The notes below the pieces were generated by a model. That model was not told where the DNA came from. It worked only from the letters and a program-made list of their open reading frames with translations, and did no database searches. The translations under genes were made by a program, and so were the position numbers. Shown in pieces: positions 6,141 to 15,037 of a DNA stretch of 64,000 nt. Each line of letters begins with the position of its first letter. The stretch's first letter is position 1. Source of the DNA: an uncultured Christensenella sp. (GTDB lineage Bacteria; Bacillota; Clostridia; Christensenellales; UBA1242); contig CAOJZM010000005.1 in assembly GCA_948466185.1 (NCBI GenBank), forward strand, positions 1 to 64,000, in the 5' to 3' direction.

Positions 6141-8075
6141 ATGAAAACAAAGTTTAAAAAAAGTTTAATTTTTATTTCCTTAATTTTTGTGTTGGCTTTT
6201 GCCGGTATTGGCGTGGGGATAACATCGCTTACACCAGAGTTTAATAACTCGGATAGTATGGTTTCAGCCGATTCAATAAAAGACCAAAATGTTCAGTACG
6301 ACTCAGTTGAAAAGATTATCACAATTGACGAACACAAAGTTTGCAATATCACAGAGATCATAACTGTGACCTATCTGTTTGACAAAATTAACATTGGCCT
6401 TTCACGTAACGTTTCCCGGGTAAACAAAATTACGCGTGTTGTTAATGGCAAAGAATATGTAACCAAAACCATAAACAAACTTGAACTTTTGTCAGTGACC
6501 ATGGATGACAAGCCTGAATACAACTTTGTTGAAGAAAGCGGAGATTATTACTATATAAACACGGGTGCAGACTATGACTATAAACATGGTAGGCACGTTT
6601 ACAAAATCAACTATTTATATGACATGGGCGAGGACTTTATCAATGAGTTTGATGATTTTACCTTTGACATCATGGACTATGGATTCAGAGGGGCTGTGGA
6701 AAGTTTTCGGGCAAGTATTACCCTTCCAAAAGATTTTCTTGATGGCAGAGACATAGAAAGTCAACTTTCCTTCAGAACAAATGAAATGAAGCCACTTTCA
6801 AACGAAACTGTCAATATGGAGTACAATCCAGACTCCTACACCATAACCTGCAGTTATAACGCAAAAATTGGTGCCAGAAGAGGAATCACCATGCAACTGA
6901 TTCTTCCAGAAGATTACTTTGATACTTATTACACTCCGGGCGGTTTATATTACTTTGTATTTGTTCTCTCAATCATTTCGCTTATCGTTATACCTTTGAT
7001 TGTCCTCCTATCAAGATATGTAAGGAAAGGTATTATAACACCCGAATTCTATCCTCCAGAGAACTTCTCGCCAATGGATGTGGCAAAATGTTATCGCGGA
7101 AGTATAAATAAAAAAGACTTTGCCTCACTTATTTTGCATTGGGCAAGTTTAGGACTTATCAGAATTGAAACAAAAAACAAGAATCATATAATTCTTCATA
7201 AACTTCAAGAATATCCTTCTGACAAAAAAGGTGGCCTTGAAAGCTCAAGAGATGATGAAAAAGACTACTTTAATGCACTATTTGAAAAAAGTAATACCTA
7301 TGACACGAGAAAAGAAAGATATAGAAGAAATTCCTCCATCTCCTTGGCTGTACAAATGCTTTATCTGAAGCCTACTGAAAAGAAAAAGAAACTTACCCTG
7401 CTGAGACTTGCAATTCATATTTTAGCAATTTTGCCAATCGTCTTATTCTGTGTTTGGGGAATAGGATTAGCTTCTCAGCCCGCCTTTGTTTTGATTTTTA
7501 TGGCACTGTTCCCTATTATAGCAATCATGGTTTTTACTTATGTACCAATGCCAATTTGGTTTAAAGTCATCTGGTGCGGCGGCTTTGGCGGGATACCTCT
7601 CGGCATGATTATTGCAAACTTTGGCTACTCTTATGACATTTTCAGTCTTGTATGGATTGTTCTTGTCATTTTCCTTCTTGGGAATTATAGTGCAAAGTTT
7701 GTGCGTGCATTCACAAAGGAAGAAAAAGCACATAGGGATAAAGTTCTTGGATTTAAAAAGTTTCTTGTCACAGCTGAAGTACAAAAACTTGAAATGCTTG
7801 TTGAAAGTGACCCTGAATACTATTACAACATCTTGCCTTTCTGCTATGTTCTTGGTATCACAAGGAAAATGGAAAAGAAATTCGCTTCGCTTCATATGGA
7901 GAAACCTGAGTATCTTAGCGACGGAGTTAGTTATGTTGTATTCTGTCATACACTCAGTCACTCCATGGGCTCCGCTGGCGGACATTCCTCTATGGGAGGC
8001 TCTGGTGGCGGAGGCGGCGGAGGTGGCGGCTCTTCCGGCGGAGGTGGCGGAGGCGGAGGCTGCGGCGGCCGTTAA
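6141..8075 (+). CDS. DUF2207-family membrane protein with glycine-rich tail
   Basis: The 644-residue protein starts with a signal anchor (8-28), continues with an extracytoplasmic beta-rich DUF2207 domain (about 45-265, with the typical D-x-G-x(n)-Y core), a membrane segment (about 270-292), a cytoplasmic region with a winged-helix look (about 300-410), two to four further membrane helices (about 420-515) and a tail made almost only of glycine and serine before a final CGGR. This order is characteristic of DUF2207 proteins, whose role is unknown. A hairpin terminator follows, so it is probably a single-gene transcript. Confidence 0.9.
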   Translation: MKTKFKKSLIFISLIFVLAFAGIGVGITSLTPEFNNSDSMVSADSIKDQNVQYDSVEKIITIDEHKVCNITEIITVTYLFDKINIGLSRNVSRVNKITRVVNGKEYVTKTINKLELLSVTMDDKPEYNFVEESGDYYYINTGADYDYKHGRHVYKINYLYDMGEDFINEFDDFTFDIMDYGFRGAVESFRASITLPKDFLDGRDIESQLSFRTNEMKPLSNETVNMEYNPDSYTITCSYNAKIGARRGITMQLILPEDYFDTYYTPGGLYYFVFVLSIISLIVIPLIVLLSRYVRKGIITPEFYPPENFSPMDVAKCYRGSINKKDFASLILHWASLGLIRIETKNKNHIILHKLQEYPSDKKGGLESSRDDEKDYFNALFEKSNTYDTRKERYRRNSSISLAVQMLYLKPTEKKKKLTLLRLAIHILAILPIVLFCVWGIGLASQPAFVLIFMALFPIIAIMVFTYVPMPIWFKVIWCGGFGGIPLGMIIANFGYSYDIFSLVWIVLVIFLLGNYSAKFVRAFTKEEKAHRDKVLGFKKFLVTAEVQKLEMLVESDPEYYYNILPFCYVLGITRKMEKKFASLHMEKPEYLSDGVSYVVFCHTLSHSMGSAGGHSSMGGSGGGGGGGGGSSGGGGGGGGCGGR

Positions 8076-8089
8076 TCCCTAAAAAAACA

Positions 8090-8118
8090 AAAGCACTATC
8101 AAACCGATAGTGCTTTTT
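8090..8118 (+). terminator. Intrinsic terminator
   Basis: AAAGCACTATC-aaacc-GATAGTGCTTT with a T run, directly after the DUF2207 gene. Confidence 0.85.
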
Positions 8119-8144
8119 AAATATAAAGTGGCGTTTGCAACTTT

Positions 8145-9392
8145 TTATTTTGTTCTTCCAAGAGTAAAATTATCCTCTTTTCTATCTCGTAAAAGTTTAA
8201 CCGGGTGTTCCTTGTCCTGCACGCGATAATCCTCTCCGAAACGCTGAATGTGTTTTTCAATAACCACATGTCCCGCTTCTTCTGCTGGCTTTTTATTGAC
8301 CTTGTTTTGATATTTGAAGAAGTTTGCGTCATCTGCAAGTTTTTTTACATCAACATATTTTTCGCGGTCGGCAGTGAGCGTGACTGTTTTTCCAAGGATA
8401 CCACGAACATAATCTTTGTTGGAATGGAAACTGATAAGTTCAGGATAAACCCCACCAGGTATAACATCCATCCAGTCCTTCTTTTCATATTTACGCAGCA
8501 TTTTCAATGCTTCATGAAGGTGGGTTAGTTCTTGATTGAACAGCATTTCCCAAATCTTCTTGATATTCTTATCAGTTTCGTCATTGAGCATAGAAAAGTA
8601 AAGATAAGACTCAATATACTCGTGCATAAGCATATCTTCACACATAGAGCAAGTTGGATCTATAAGACTGCCGTACTGACTTACATGTTCCTCTTCCACC
8701 ATGGCAATCTCGGTGTAGAGTTCACGCCCCATTTTGTTGCGATAGAACTGACCAAGGTTCATGTAGTAGTTCATGGTCTGTTGCTCAGCGGCAGTTATGA
8801 TTGAAACATCAAGTTTTGTGATTGGGTCTGCTTTCTTATTGCAAATCGGATTCTTTATGTTGTCATAAGGATGACGATGATGCGCAATCGTTGGTCTGCC
8901 CGGCATGATTTCTGTGTAATCCCCAACATATTTTTCAGCGTGCTCGCCAAAGTCGCTTTCAAGCAAGTTTGCATATCTGTATAAATGGTCAAAATCTTCA
9001 AGAAGAGCGAAATCAAGGGCATCTTTTACATGCTTGTCCTTGGCTCTTGCGGCGAGTATTGCGGTAAGATCCACCGCAAGTTGTTCATAACCAATGGTGG
9101 TTTCAAGCAAATCCTCGTCTAGTGGTTTTAACCCAGAAATAAGCTTTTGCTGTTGCTGCTCCATATTTCTTATCGCCCCCACCATACGTCTTGCATCATT
9201 ATCTTCACAGTGACGGTTGAAATGATGTTTTGACCATACTGCTTCATATTCAGTGCCGTTCATAAGAATGCAACGTACGCGTGTATAAGGGTCAACCTCA
9301 TTTTTATCATAAGGTTTGGGAGATAGGTCTTTCCAACTCATAACCTCGCTTTCAAGTTTCTTTGGTTTTTCTAAAAATGGATTAAAATTCAT
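8145..9392 (-). CDS. Ferritin-like diiron protein
   Basis: The 415-residue soluble protein shows ferritin-like iron-ligand motifs: E203 and the ExxH motif at E233-H236 (VEEEHVSQY), then E258/E261 and a second ExxH at E288-H291 (FNQELTHLHEA). The N-terminal half also carries acidic helices with E97, E103 and E132-x3-H136, so it may be a tandem of two four-helix units, or a decayed first unit plus an intact second one. Possible roles are iron handling or peroxide/oxygen defence; the later rubrerythrin gene supports an anaerobe that needs such protection. The start has AAGGAGG upstream. Exact subfamily not recognised. Confidence 0.75.
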   Translation of the reverse strand: MNFNPFLEKPKKLESEVMSWKDLSPKPYDKNEVDPYTRVRCILMNGTEYEAVWSKHHFNRHCEDNDARRMVGAIRNMEQQQQKLISGLKPLDEDLLETTIGYEQLAVDLTAILAARAKDKHVKDALDFALLEDFDHLYRYANLLESDFGEHAEKYVGDYTEIMPGRPTIAHHRHPYDNIKNPICNKKADPITKLDVSIITAAEQQTMNYYMNLGQFYRNKMGRELYTEIAMVEEEHVSQYGSLIDPTCSMCEDMLMHEYIESYLYFSMLNDETDKNIKKIWEMLFNQELTHLHEALKMLRKYEKKDWMDVIPGGVYPELISFHSNKDYVRGILGKTVTLTADREKYVDVKKLADDANFFKYQNKVNKKPAEEAGHVVIEKHIQRFGEDYRVQDKEHPVKLLRDRKEDNFTLGRTK

Positions 9393-9446
9393 AAATATGC
9401 CTCCTTAAATATCTTTGTCATAAAGAGACTCTTTTATCCATTAAAT

Positions 9447-10322
9447 TTAAGGCACAATTATATAAATGTCATTTGGCAGAACCTCAAAATCAAAACTGCC
9501 AGCAAATACCTTTTCGCCGTCAATATTTATATCCACATCATTTGCGGCTTCAACAGTAAATTTGTCAAGTTTCAGCCTTATCCCTTGATACCTGACACCT
9601 TTAAGGAATAATGAGAACACCTTATAAATCCCCATGCAGCCAATTTTTTTATGTTTTTCTCTGATAAGCACAATATCCACCATTCCGTCATCCAGCGTGG
9701 CAGATCTGTTTATTGGAAAGCCGCCCACACTGCGTGAGTTTAATATAAGCATAAAGGCAAAACGACCAGAAATTTCTCCGCCGTCAAAAGACAGTTTTAA
9801 ATCCATACTGTCAGTACTGAACACCTTTTTTACGCCATGGAAAACATACGCAATTTTCCCCACCTTCTTTTTTGCAGATTGCTTTGTGGAATAACTGGTT
9901 TCCGTGAATAAGCCTGCACAACATACATAAATGCCATACTTGTCATTTGCTTTAAACAGGTCATGGGAAACAACCTTCCCATTTAAAATGACATCCACCG
10001 CTTTTTTAACGTTGCAGGGTATCTTTAAACTGTGAGCAACATCATTGACCGTGCCCCGAGGGATATACCCAAGGTGACATTTTTTCTTTTTGCCCGCAAG
10101 TCCATTTATCACCTCACTCAGCGTTCCATCTCCGCCCATTGCAACAATAAGGTCATATTTTTCACAAGCCTGACTTGCTATCTCAGTGGCGTGCCTTGCG
10201 TGCTGTGTTGCACAAACATCCACCACTTCATATTTCTCATGAAGTCGTGACGAAATGTACTCAATGTTTTTTGCCTGTTTCTCTTTTCCGCTGTTTGGGT
10301 TATAAATAACTAAACAATTCAT
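9447..10322 (-). CDS. Diacylglycerol/lipid kinase family protein (DagK/YegS/LCB5 type)
   Basis: The family is plain from the phosphate-binding NPNSGK (residues 8-13) and the GGDGT motif in AMGGDGTLSEVINGL (about 61-75); the C-terminal domain with DGMVDIVL and VDINIDGE is also typical. Length (291) is normal. These kinases phosphorylate diacylglycerol, undecaprenol or sphingoid-type lipids on the cytoplasmic face. Because a serine-palmitoyltransferase-like gene lies nearby, a long-chain-base substrate is worth considering, but the sequence alone cannot separate that from DagK. Confidence 0.9.
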   Translation of the reverse strand: MNCLVIYNPNSGKEKQAKNIEYISSRLHEKYEVVDVCATQHARHATEIASQACEKYDLIVAMGGDGTLSEVINGLAGKKKKCHLGYIPRGTVNDVAHSLKIPCNVKKAVDVILNGKVVSHDLFKANDKYGIYVCCAGLFTETSYSTKQSAKKKVGKIAYVFHGVKKVFSTDSMDLKLSFDGGEISGRFAFMLILNSRSVGGFPINRSATLDDGMVDIVLIREKHKKIGCMGIYKVFSLFLKGVRYQGIRLKLDKFTVEAANDVDINIDGEKVFAGSFDFEVLPNDIYIIVP

Positions 10323-10422
10323 ATCAACCGTTCCTATAAATAATTTATAGCAAAAAATACAAAATACTCCAAATTGTTTGGTAAAATTTTAAATTTCGTT
10401 TAAAATGTGCATGAGGTTAAAC

Positions 10423-11466
10423 ATGAAAAATATTTTATCAAACAAGTATTTTAAATTTGCAGCTCAAATTGCATATATCCTTGCTGGCTGTGTGGTAATG
10501 GGTATCGCCTATAACTGTTTCTTTGCACCAAACTCAATAACCCCAACAGGCTTCATGGGTCTTTCAACAATTATAACCACCCTGCTTGCAAGGGCGGATA
10601 TAGTTTTTTCACCTTCCATAATTTATTTATGTATCAATGTGATTTTATTTTTAATCGCCCTTAAGTTTTTCGGTTGGAGGTTTGGCATTCTGACCGTTAT
10701 AGGCATTCTCGGTTTCACTGTTGCAACTGAATTTATTGTCATTCCTGAACTTATCTCTTCAGAGCCCCTCCTTGCTGTTTTCGTGGGTGGTGCCATGAAT
10801 GGTGTGGGCTGCGGAATTGTTATGCGTGCTGGCGGCTCCACTGGAGGAAGTGACATCGTTGCCATTATTCTAAACAAGTATTTCCCTAATATGAAAACTG
10901 GAACCTGTTCCTTCATCATAAGTGCAATTGTTGTTATTCTGAGTATGATTGTAAACGGCGTTGCACTTGGACTGTATGCAATAATTGGAATCTTCCTTTC
11001 AGGAAAAGCCTTGGACCTTGTCCTTGATGGCTCAAAATCAGTGCGTGCCTTCTATATCATCTGTGATAAGGATAAAGAAGTTGCTGAAAGAATTTTACAA
11101 ACTTTCCATAGAGGCGTAACAAGAATTGATGTTGAAGGAGCCTTTTCAAACAAGGAAAAGAAAATGCTTCTCTGTCTTGTGACAAATCAGCAAGCACCTG
11201 CAATGAAAAGTATCATAAAAGAGGTGGACCCAAACAGTTTTGTTTTCTCCACAACCGTGAGGGAAACCCTTGGTGAAAGTTTCTTCCTGCGTGAAGCGTC
11301 TGTCCGTAAAAACAAAATACGCAATGCGACATCAAGCCTTAAGCTGTCCGCAAGATATAACCGCAAAACAGACATCAAAAAGACAAAATTCAAACTTGCC
11401 CGCCGCAATAAACTTAGATATATCGATGTAAAATTTTATACCGAAAAAGCATTAGAAGCTATTTAA
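10423..11466 (+). CDS. YitT-family membrane protein (DUF161/DUF2179)
   Basis: I start at ATG 10423 because GAGG lies 7 bases upstream, not at the in-frame ATGs at 10405 and 10411. The product (347 residues) has five to six membrane helices in the first 200 residues with the conserved glycine-rich SGGSTGGSDIV-like segment (RAGGSTGGSDIVAIILNKYF), then a cytoplasmic DUF2179 domain (about 215-290). A basic C-terminal extension of about 60 residues follows. YitT proteins are widespread in Bacillota; their transport role is not settled. Confidence 0.9.
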   Translation: MKNILSNKYFKFAAQIAYILAGCVVMGIAYNCFFAPNSITPTGFMGLSTIITTLLARADIVFSPSIIYLCINVILFLIALKFFGWRFGILTVIGILGFTVATEFIVIPELISSEPLLAVFVGGAMNGVGCGIVMRAGGSTGGSDIVAIILNKYFPNMKTGTCSFIISAIVVILSMIVNGVALGLYAIIGIFLSGKALDLVLDGSKSVRAFYIICDKDKEVAERILQTFHRGVTRIDVEGAFSNKEKKMLLCLVTNQQAPAMKSIIKEVDPNSFVFSTTVRETLGESFFLREASVRKNKIRNATSSLKLSARYNRKTDIKKTKFKLARRNKLRYIDVKFYTEKALEAI

Positions 11467-11478
11467 TTAGAGGCGTTT

Positions 11479-11946
11479 ATGAAATATTGTTGTTTTGTTG
11501 GGCATAGAAAAATTGAGATAAGCGAAAAACTTATTAAAAAAGTAACTGCACTTATTGAAAGTCTTATACAAAATAAAGCCGTAAGTACTTTCCTCTTTGG
11601 AAGCAGAAGCGAATTTGATGATTTATGTTATAAGATAGTATCTAAATTAAAAGAAAAATATCCTTACATTAAAAGGATATTTGTTCGCGGCGAATATGAA
11701 TATATTAATAATCAATATAAAAATTATCTTCTTGAAAGTTATGAAGATACGTTTTACCCTGCAAAAATCCATGGGGCAGGCAGGCTTTCATATGTATTAC
11801 GAAACCAAGCAATGATAGACGCAAGTGACTTTTGTATTTTCTATTATAGAAAAGATTATAAACTGATTTCTACAACAATCAAAAGCGGAACAATGACTGC
11901 GTTCAACTATGCACAAAAAAAGAAAAAACAAATTTTTATCATTTAA
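11479..11946 (+). CDS. SLOG/DUF1273-like Rossmann-fold protein
   Basis: The N-terminal CCFVGHRKI and the later SGTMTAFNYAQKKKKQIFII match the SLOG superfamily, which binds nucleotides or nucleotide-derived ligands. Length 155. It follows yitT by 12 bases with GAGGCG before the ATG, so it probably shares that transcript. No partner gene pointing to a defence role (SLOG domains occur there) is adjacent, so a housekeeping or stress role is more likely. Confidence 0.7.
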   Translation: MKYCCFVGHRKIEISEKLIKKVTALIESLIQNKAVSTFLFGSRSEFDDLCYKIVSKLKEKYPYIKRIFVRGEYEYINNQYKNYLLESYEDTFYPAKIHGAGRLSYVLRNQAMIDASDFCIFYYRKDYKLISTTIKSGTMTAFNYAQKKKKQIFII

Positions 11947-11970
11947 AAAAGTGGCCAAGCCACTTATTTT
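11945..11970. terminator. Bidirectional terminator
   Basis: AAGTGGC-caa-GCCACTT flanked by A and T runs, between the converging SLOG and oxoamine synthase genes; it overlaps the latter's stop codon. Confidence 0.8.
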
Positions 11971-13145
11971 ACATCTAATATATCCAAAACTTCCTTGATT
12001 GCTTTCATCGCTTTGTCCATTTGCTCCTCAGTGTGAGTTGCCGTGTAACTTGTGCGAAGAAGTGCCATTCCCGGAGGGGTTGCAGGGGTAACAACAGGAT
12101 TGACATACACTCCGCGTTCCAAAAGCATCTTACAAGCCATAAACGCCTTGGCATCGTCATATGTGTAAATAGGAATAATTGGGGTTGTGCTGTCTATGAT
12201 GTTTACTCCAAGATTTTTGAGTCCTCTTCTCATATAATCACTGATATTGCGGAGTTCTTTAACACGCTCTGGCTCTCTTTCAAGGATTTTAAGCGCCTGC
12301 AGTGCACATGCGACTGATGCAGGAGGTATACTTGCACAGAAGATATATGGACGGGAGGTATGCTTTACATAATCAACCACTCTTCTGCTTGCCGCCATAT
12401 AACCACCAATACTTGCAAGAGATTTGGAGAATGTTCCCATAATGATATCAACTTCGTCTTCAAGTCCGAAATGCTCAGCAGTTCCTCTGCCGTGTGCACC
12501 GAGAACTCCAAGTCCATGAGCGTCATCAACCATAACTCTTGCACCATATTTCTTTGCAAGGGCAACAATCTCTGGTAGGCGGCAGATATCTCCACCCATA
12601 CTGAACACACCGTCGGTCACAATCAAGATGCCCTTATCCTCTGGCACTTCTTTAAGTTTACGTTCAAGGTCGGTCATATCGCTGTGTTCATAACGCACCA
12701 TTTTGGCATAACTGAGTTTACAACCGTCGTAAATGCTTGCGTGGTTTTCTTTATCACAGAATATATAGTCATTGCGGCCCGCAATTGCACTTATGATACC
12801 CAAGTTTGATTGAAATCCAGTGCTGAATGTCATCACTGCTTCCTTGTGTAAAAACTTTGCAAGTTCGTTTTCAAGCTCAACATGGAGATCAAGTGTACCG
12901 TTCAAAAATCTTGAACCGGAACAACCGGAGCCGTATTTTTTGAGTGCTTCGACGCCCGCCTTGATTACTTCGGGATGTGAGGTAAGACCAAGATAGTTGT
13001 TTGAGCCTATCATGATTGTTTCATGCCCCTCCATCTCAACCACAGTGTCCTGCCCAGATGTCAATTTATGAAAGTATGGGTATACACCCGCATCTTTCAC
13101 TTCATCATACATCTGTCTTGCCATTGCTTTTTTAAATAAATCCAT
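11964..13145 (-). CDS. Alpha-oxoamine synthase, serine palmitoyltransferase/BioF/KBL family
   Basis: PLP enzyme of fold type I that condenses an amino acid with an acyl thioester. I start at ATG 13145 (MDLFKKAMARQ), 8 bases after AAAGGAG. Seen: SNNYLGLTSHPEV (48-60), GSGCSGSRFLNGT (72-84), the PLP-stacking His135 (KENHAS), D207-x2-H210 (VDDAHGLG) and the Schiff-base Lys241 (TFSKSLASIGG). The C-terminus (LLRTSYTATHTEEQMDKA) and the SGSRFLNGTLDLH segment recall bacterial serine palmitoyltransferases more than biotin synthases to me. It lies 14 bases after a short-chain reductase, and no other bio gene is present. Glycine C-acetyltransferase is the main alternative. Confidence 0.85.
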   Translation of the reverse strand: MDLFKKAMARQMYDEVKDAGVYPYFHKLTSGQDTVVEMEGHETIMIGSNNYLGLTSHPEVIKAGVEALKKYGSGCSGSRFLNGTLDLHVELENELAKFLHKEAVMTFSTGFQSNLGIISAIAGRNDYIFCDKENHASIYDGCKLSYAKMVRYEHSDMTDLERKLKEVPEDKGILIVTDGVFSMGGDICRLPEIVALAKKYGARVMVDDAHGLGVLGAHGRGTAEHFGLEDEVDIIMGTFSKSLASIGGYMAASRRVVDYVKHTSRPYIFCASIPPASVACALQALKILEREPERVKELRNISDYMRRGLKNLGVNIIDSTTPIIPIYTYDDAKAFMACKMLLERGVYVNPVVTPATPPGMALLRTSYTATHTEEQMDKAMKAIKEVLDILDVK

Positions 13146-13159
13146 CTTTATTCTCCTTT

Positions 13160-13933
13160 TTAACAATAAATTTTTCTTATTAACCAATCTAACAGTCTGA
13201 TAGGTAAAATCTTCTGTAAGATTATCAAAAGTTTTAACGCTCCCACGCTTGTTCTTGGTGCTGGCCTTTTCTTATCAGCAAGTTTAACCATTTTCCTTGC
13301 CACTTTGTTTGGGCTCATGCCATTACGCTCATACTTTTCAAACTTTTGCATGGATTTGTCCACCGTCTCGCTGTCAATCTTCCCTTTTATTCGTGCGTCT
13401 GTGAATCCTGTTTTTACATCTCCGGGTAAAATTGTGCTGACATACACACCATATGGTTTTAATTCTCCGCGAGTGGTTCTGGACAAAATCTCAATTCCAG
13501 CTTTGCTTGCACTGTATGCACTCTGATATGGCAGTGGGAAAAGTGCTGACAGGGAACAGGTATTTATTATCTTGCCGTAACCCTGCTTTTTCATTATCTG
13601 TCCGACAATGGCTGTATTGACCGCTACTGCGGTCAAGTTTGTTGAAAAAAGATTTTGAATATCTTTAACTTGCGTTTCAACAAGTTCGCCACCCATTCCA
13701 AATCCAGCATTGTTTACAAACACATCAATTCTGCCTTCCTTTTCAGCCACTTCGTTTATAATGCTTTTCATTCCATCGGCGTTGTTTACATCACAACTAT
13801 AACATTTAAATTTTTCGGACTTATATTGGTTTCGAGCAATACCATACACCGTATACCCTTTCTCTGCGAACAGTTGTGCCGCTGCAAGTCCAATTCCACT
13901 GCTTGCACCAGTTATGATTACAACCTTTTTCAT
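13160..13933 (-). CDS. Short-chain dehydrogenase/reductase
   Basis: Classical SDR of 257 residues: TGASSGIG (8-15) for NAD(P) binding, NNAG (74-77), catalytic Ser127/129, Tyr140 and Lys144 (YSASK). R34 after the second strand suggests NADP preference. It is the first gene of a pair with the oxoamine synthase; in sphingolipid synthesis the second step is reduction of the 3-keto long-chain base by just such an SDR, which makes 3-ketosphinganine reductase a reasonable hypothesis. The family is broad, so the substrate is not proven. Confidence 0.9.
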   Translation of the reverse strand: MKKVVIITGASSGIGLAAAQLFAEKGYTVYGIARNQYKSEKFKCYSCDVNNADGMKSIINEVAEKEGRIDVFVNNAGFGMGGELVETQVKDIQNLFSTNLTAVAVNTAIVGQIMKKQGYGKIINTCSLSALFPLPYQSAYSASKAGIEILSRTTRGELKPYGVYVSTILPGDVKTGFTDARIKGKIDSETVDKSMQKFEKYERNGMSPNKVARKMVKLADKKRPAPRTSVGALKLLIILQKILPIRLLDWLIRKIYC

Positions 13934-14088
13934 TTTAACCCCTCATACAAAGATATAGCAAGTATAAAACAAAAAGTCTGAATATCAAAATAATTTTAAA
14001 GAAATTATAAATTTTATTTTTTATGGTTTACAAACGCTATAACCCTTTGTTTATCAGAAGAATAGCCATTTTTTATGCGTTAATTTAA

Positions 14089-14121
14089 TAAAAAAAAGTA
14101 AATGAAATAAATCATTTACTT
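14089..14121 (-). terminator. Terminator after degV
   Basis: On the minus strand AAGTAAATGA...TCATTTACTT is followed by seven T. It separates the glycosyltransferase-degV transcript from the SDR-oxoamine synthase pair. The remaining AT-rich gap (13934-14088) shows nothing else I can support. Confidence 0.75.
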
Positions 14122-14149
14122 CTTACTGTTTACCGTAAACATAGCAATT

Positions 14150-15037
14150 TTACTTTTTGTTTTTGCCAACATATTTTCTTGAGCATGCAACCGCAAGAGC
14201 TCCACTTCCAATATGGCATGCCACACTTAAGGATAACGGGTCAACGAATGTCATTTCAACTTCTGGAATGGCTTTTCGAATATCCTCAGCAAACTCTTCA
14301 GCTCTTTGCCTACAATTTGTATATGCAACTTCAAGACATATCTCTTTATTTTTCACAAGCTCTGGAAATCTTGTTTCTAAATCCTTTTTAATTGCATTTA
14401 TCATTATACTTTTTGCTTTCACAATCTGTCCGCCCATCACTTTTGCAAATGTGTCAAGCTTGCCTCCCTGTATTTGAAGGACAGGTTTAATTTTAAGAAG
14501 GGTTCCAATAGCCGCAACCGCAGGAGTAAGCCTTCCGCCTTTCTTTAAATATTTAAGGGTATCAACCATAATATATATGCTGCTGTTTTTGGCGTCCTTT
14601 TCAAGATACTCTTTTATCTCTCTTGCATTTTTTCCTTCCTTGGCCATTTTGACAGCGTCAACCACCGATTGTTTTTGCGTAACTGAAATTCTGTGATTAT
14701 CCACCACTTGAACGCTTCCACCAAAATCTTCAGCAAGACGCTTCGCTGTATTACAAGACTCACTGAGTCCACTGGACATTGGGATATGAACTATTTCATC
14801 ATAGTCTTTTAAAATCTTTTCCCATAGATCTGTGACCTGACCAACTGCTGGTTGAGAGGTGGAAATGTCTTCACCTGTTTGTAACTTTTCATAAAACTCT
14901 TCTTGTGAAAGGTTTATATCTTCAAAATACTCATTCTCACCAATAATAAATGGCATAGGAAGCACAAAAGCCCCTATCTTTTTTGCCTCGGATTGTGTTA
15001 TACCGCTGTTACTATCTGTTACAACTGCGATTTTCAT
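14150..15037 (-). CDS. DegV family fatty-acid-binding protein (FakB-like)
   Basis: The protein shows the DegV signature: MKIAVVTDSNSGIT at the N-terminus, the TSQPAVGQ loop (about 60-67) that contacts the lipid carboxylate, and PMSSGLSES (about 91-99). At 295 residues it is full length. DegV proteins present fatty acids to the kinase FakA for phosphorylation and entry into phospholipid synthesis. Its ATG overlaps the stop of the upstream glycosyltransferase by 4 bases, so the two are coupled, which supports a lipid role. Confidence 0.92.
   Translation of the reverse strand: MKIAVVTDSNSGITQSEAKKIGAFVLPMPFIIGENEYFEDINLSQEEFYEKLQTGEDISTSQPAVGQVTDLWEKILKDYDEIVHIPMSSGLSESCNTAKRLAEDFGGSVQVVDNHRISVTQKQSVVDAVKMAKEGKNAREIKEYLEKDAKNSSIYIMVDTLKYLKKGGRLTPAVAAIGTLLKIKPVLQIQGGKLDTFAKVMGGQIVKAKSIMINAIKKDLETRFPELVKNKEICLEVAYTNCRQRAEEFAEDIRKAIPEVEMTFVDPLSLSVACHIGSGALAVACSRKYVGKNKK

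Noticed and set aside
7467..8082. Long alternative frames in both directions across the DUF2207 gene
   Set aside because: They are shadows of the repetitive glycine-coding sequence and membrane region; no ribosome binding sites and no family resemblance.
8145..8804. Plus-strand frames antisense to the ferritin-like gene
   Set aside because: No start signals, and the minus-strand gene has clear family motifs.
10405..10422. Upstream in-frame ATGs for the YitT gene
   Set aside because: The ribosome binding site GAGG lies between them and the ATG at 10423.
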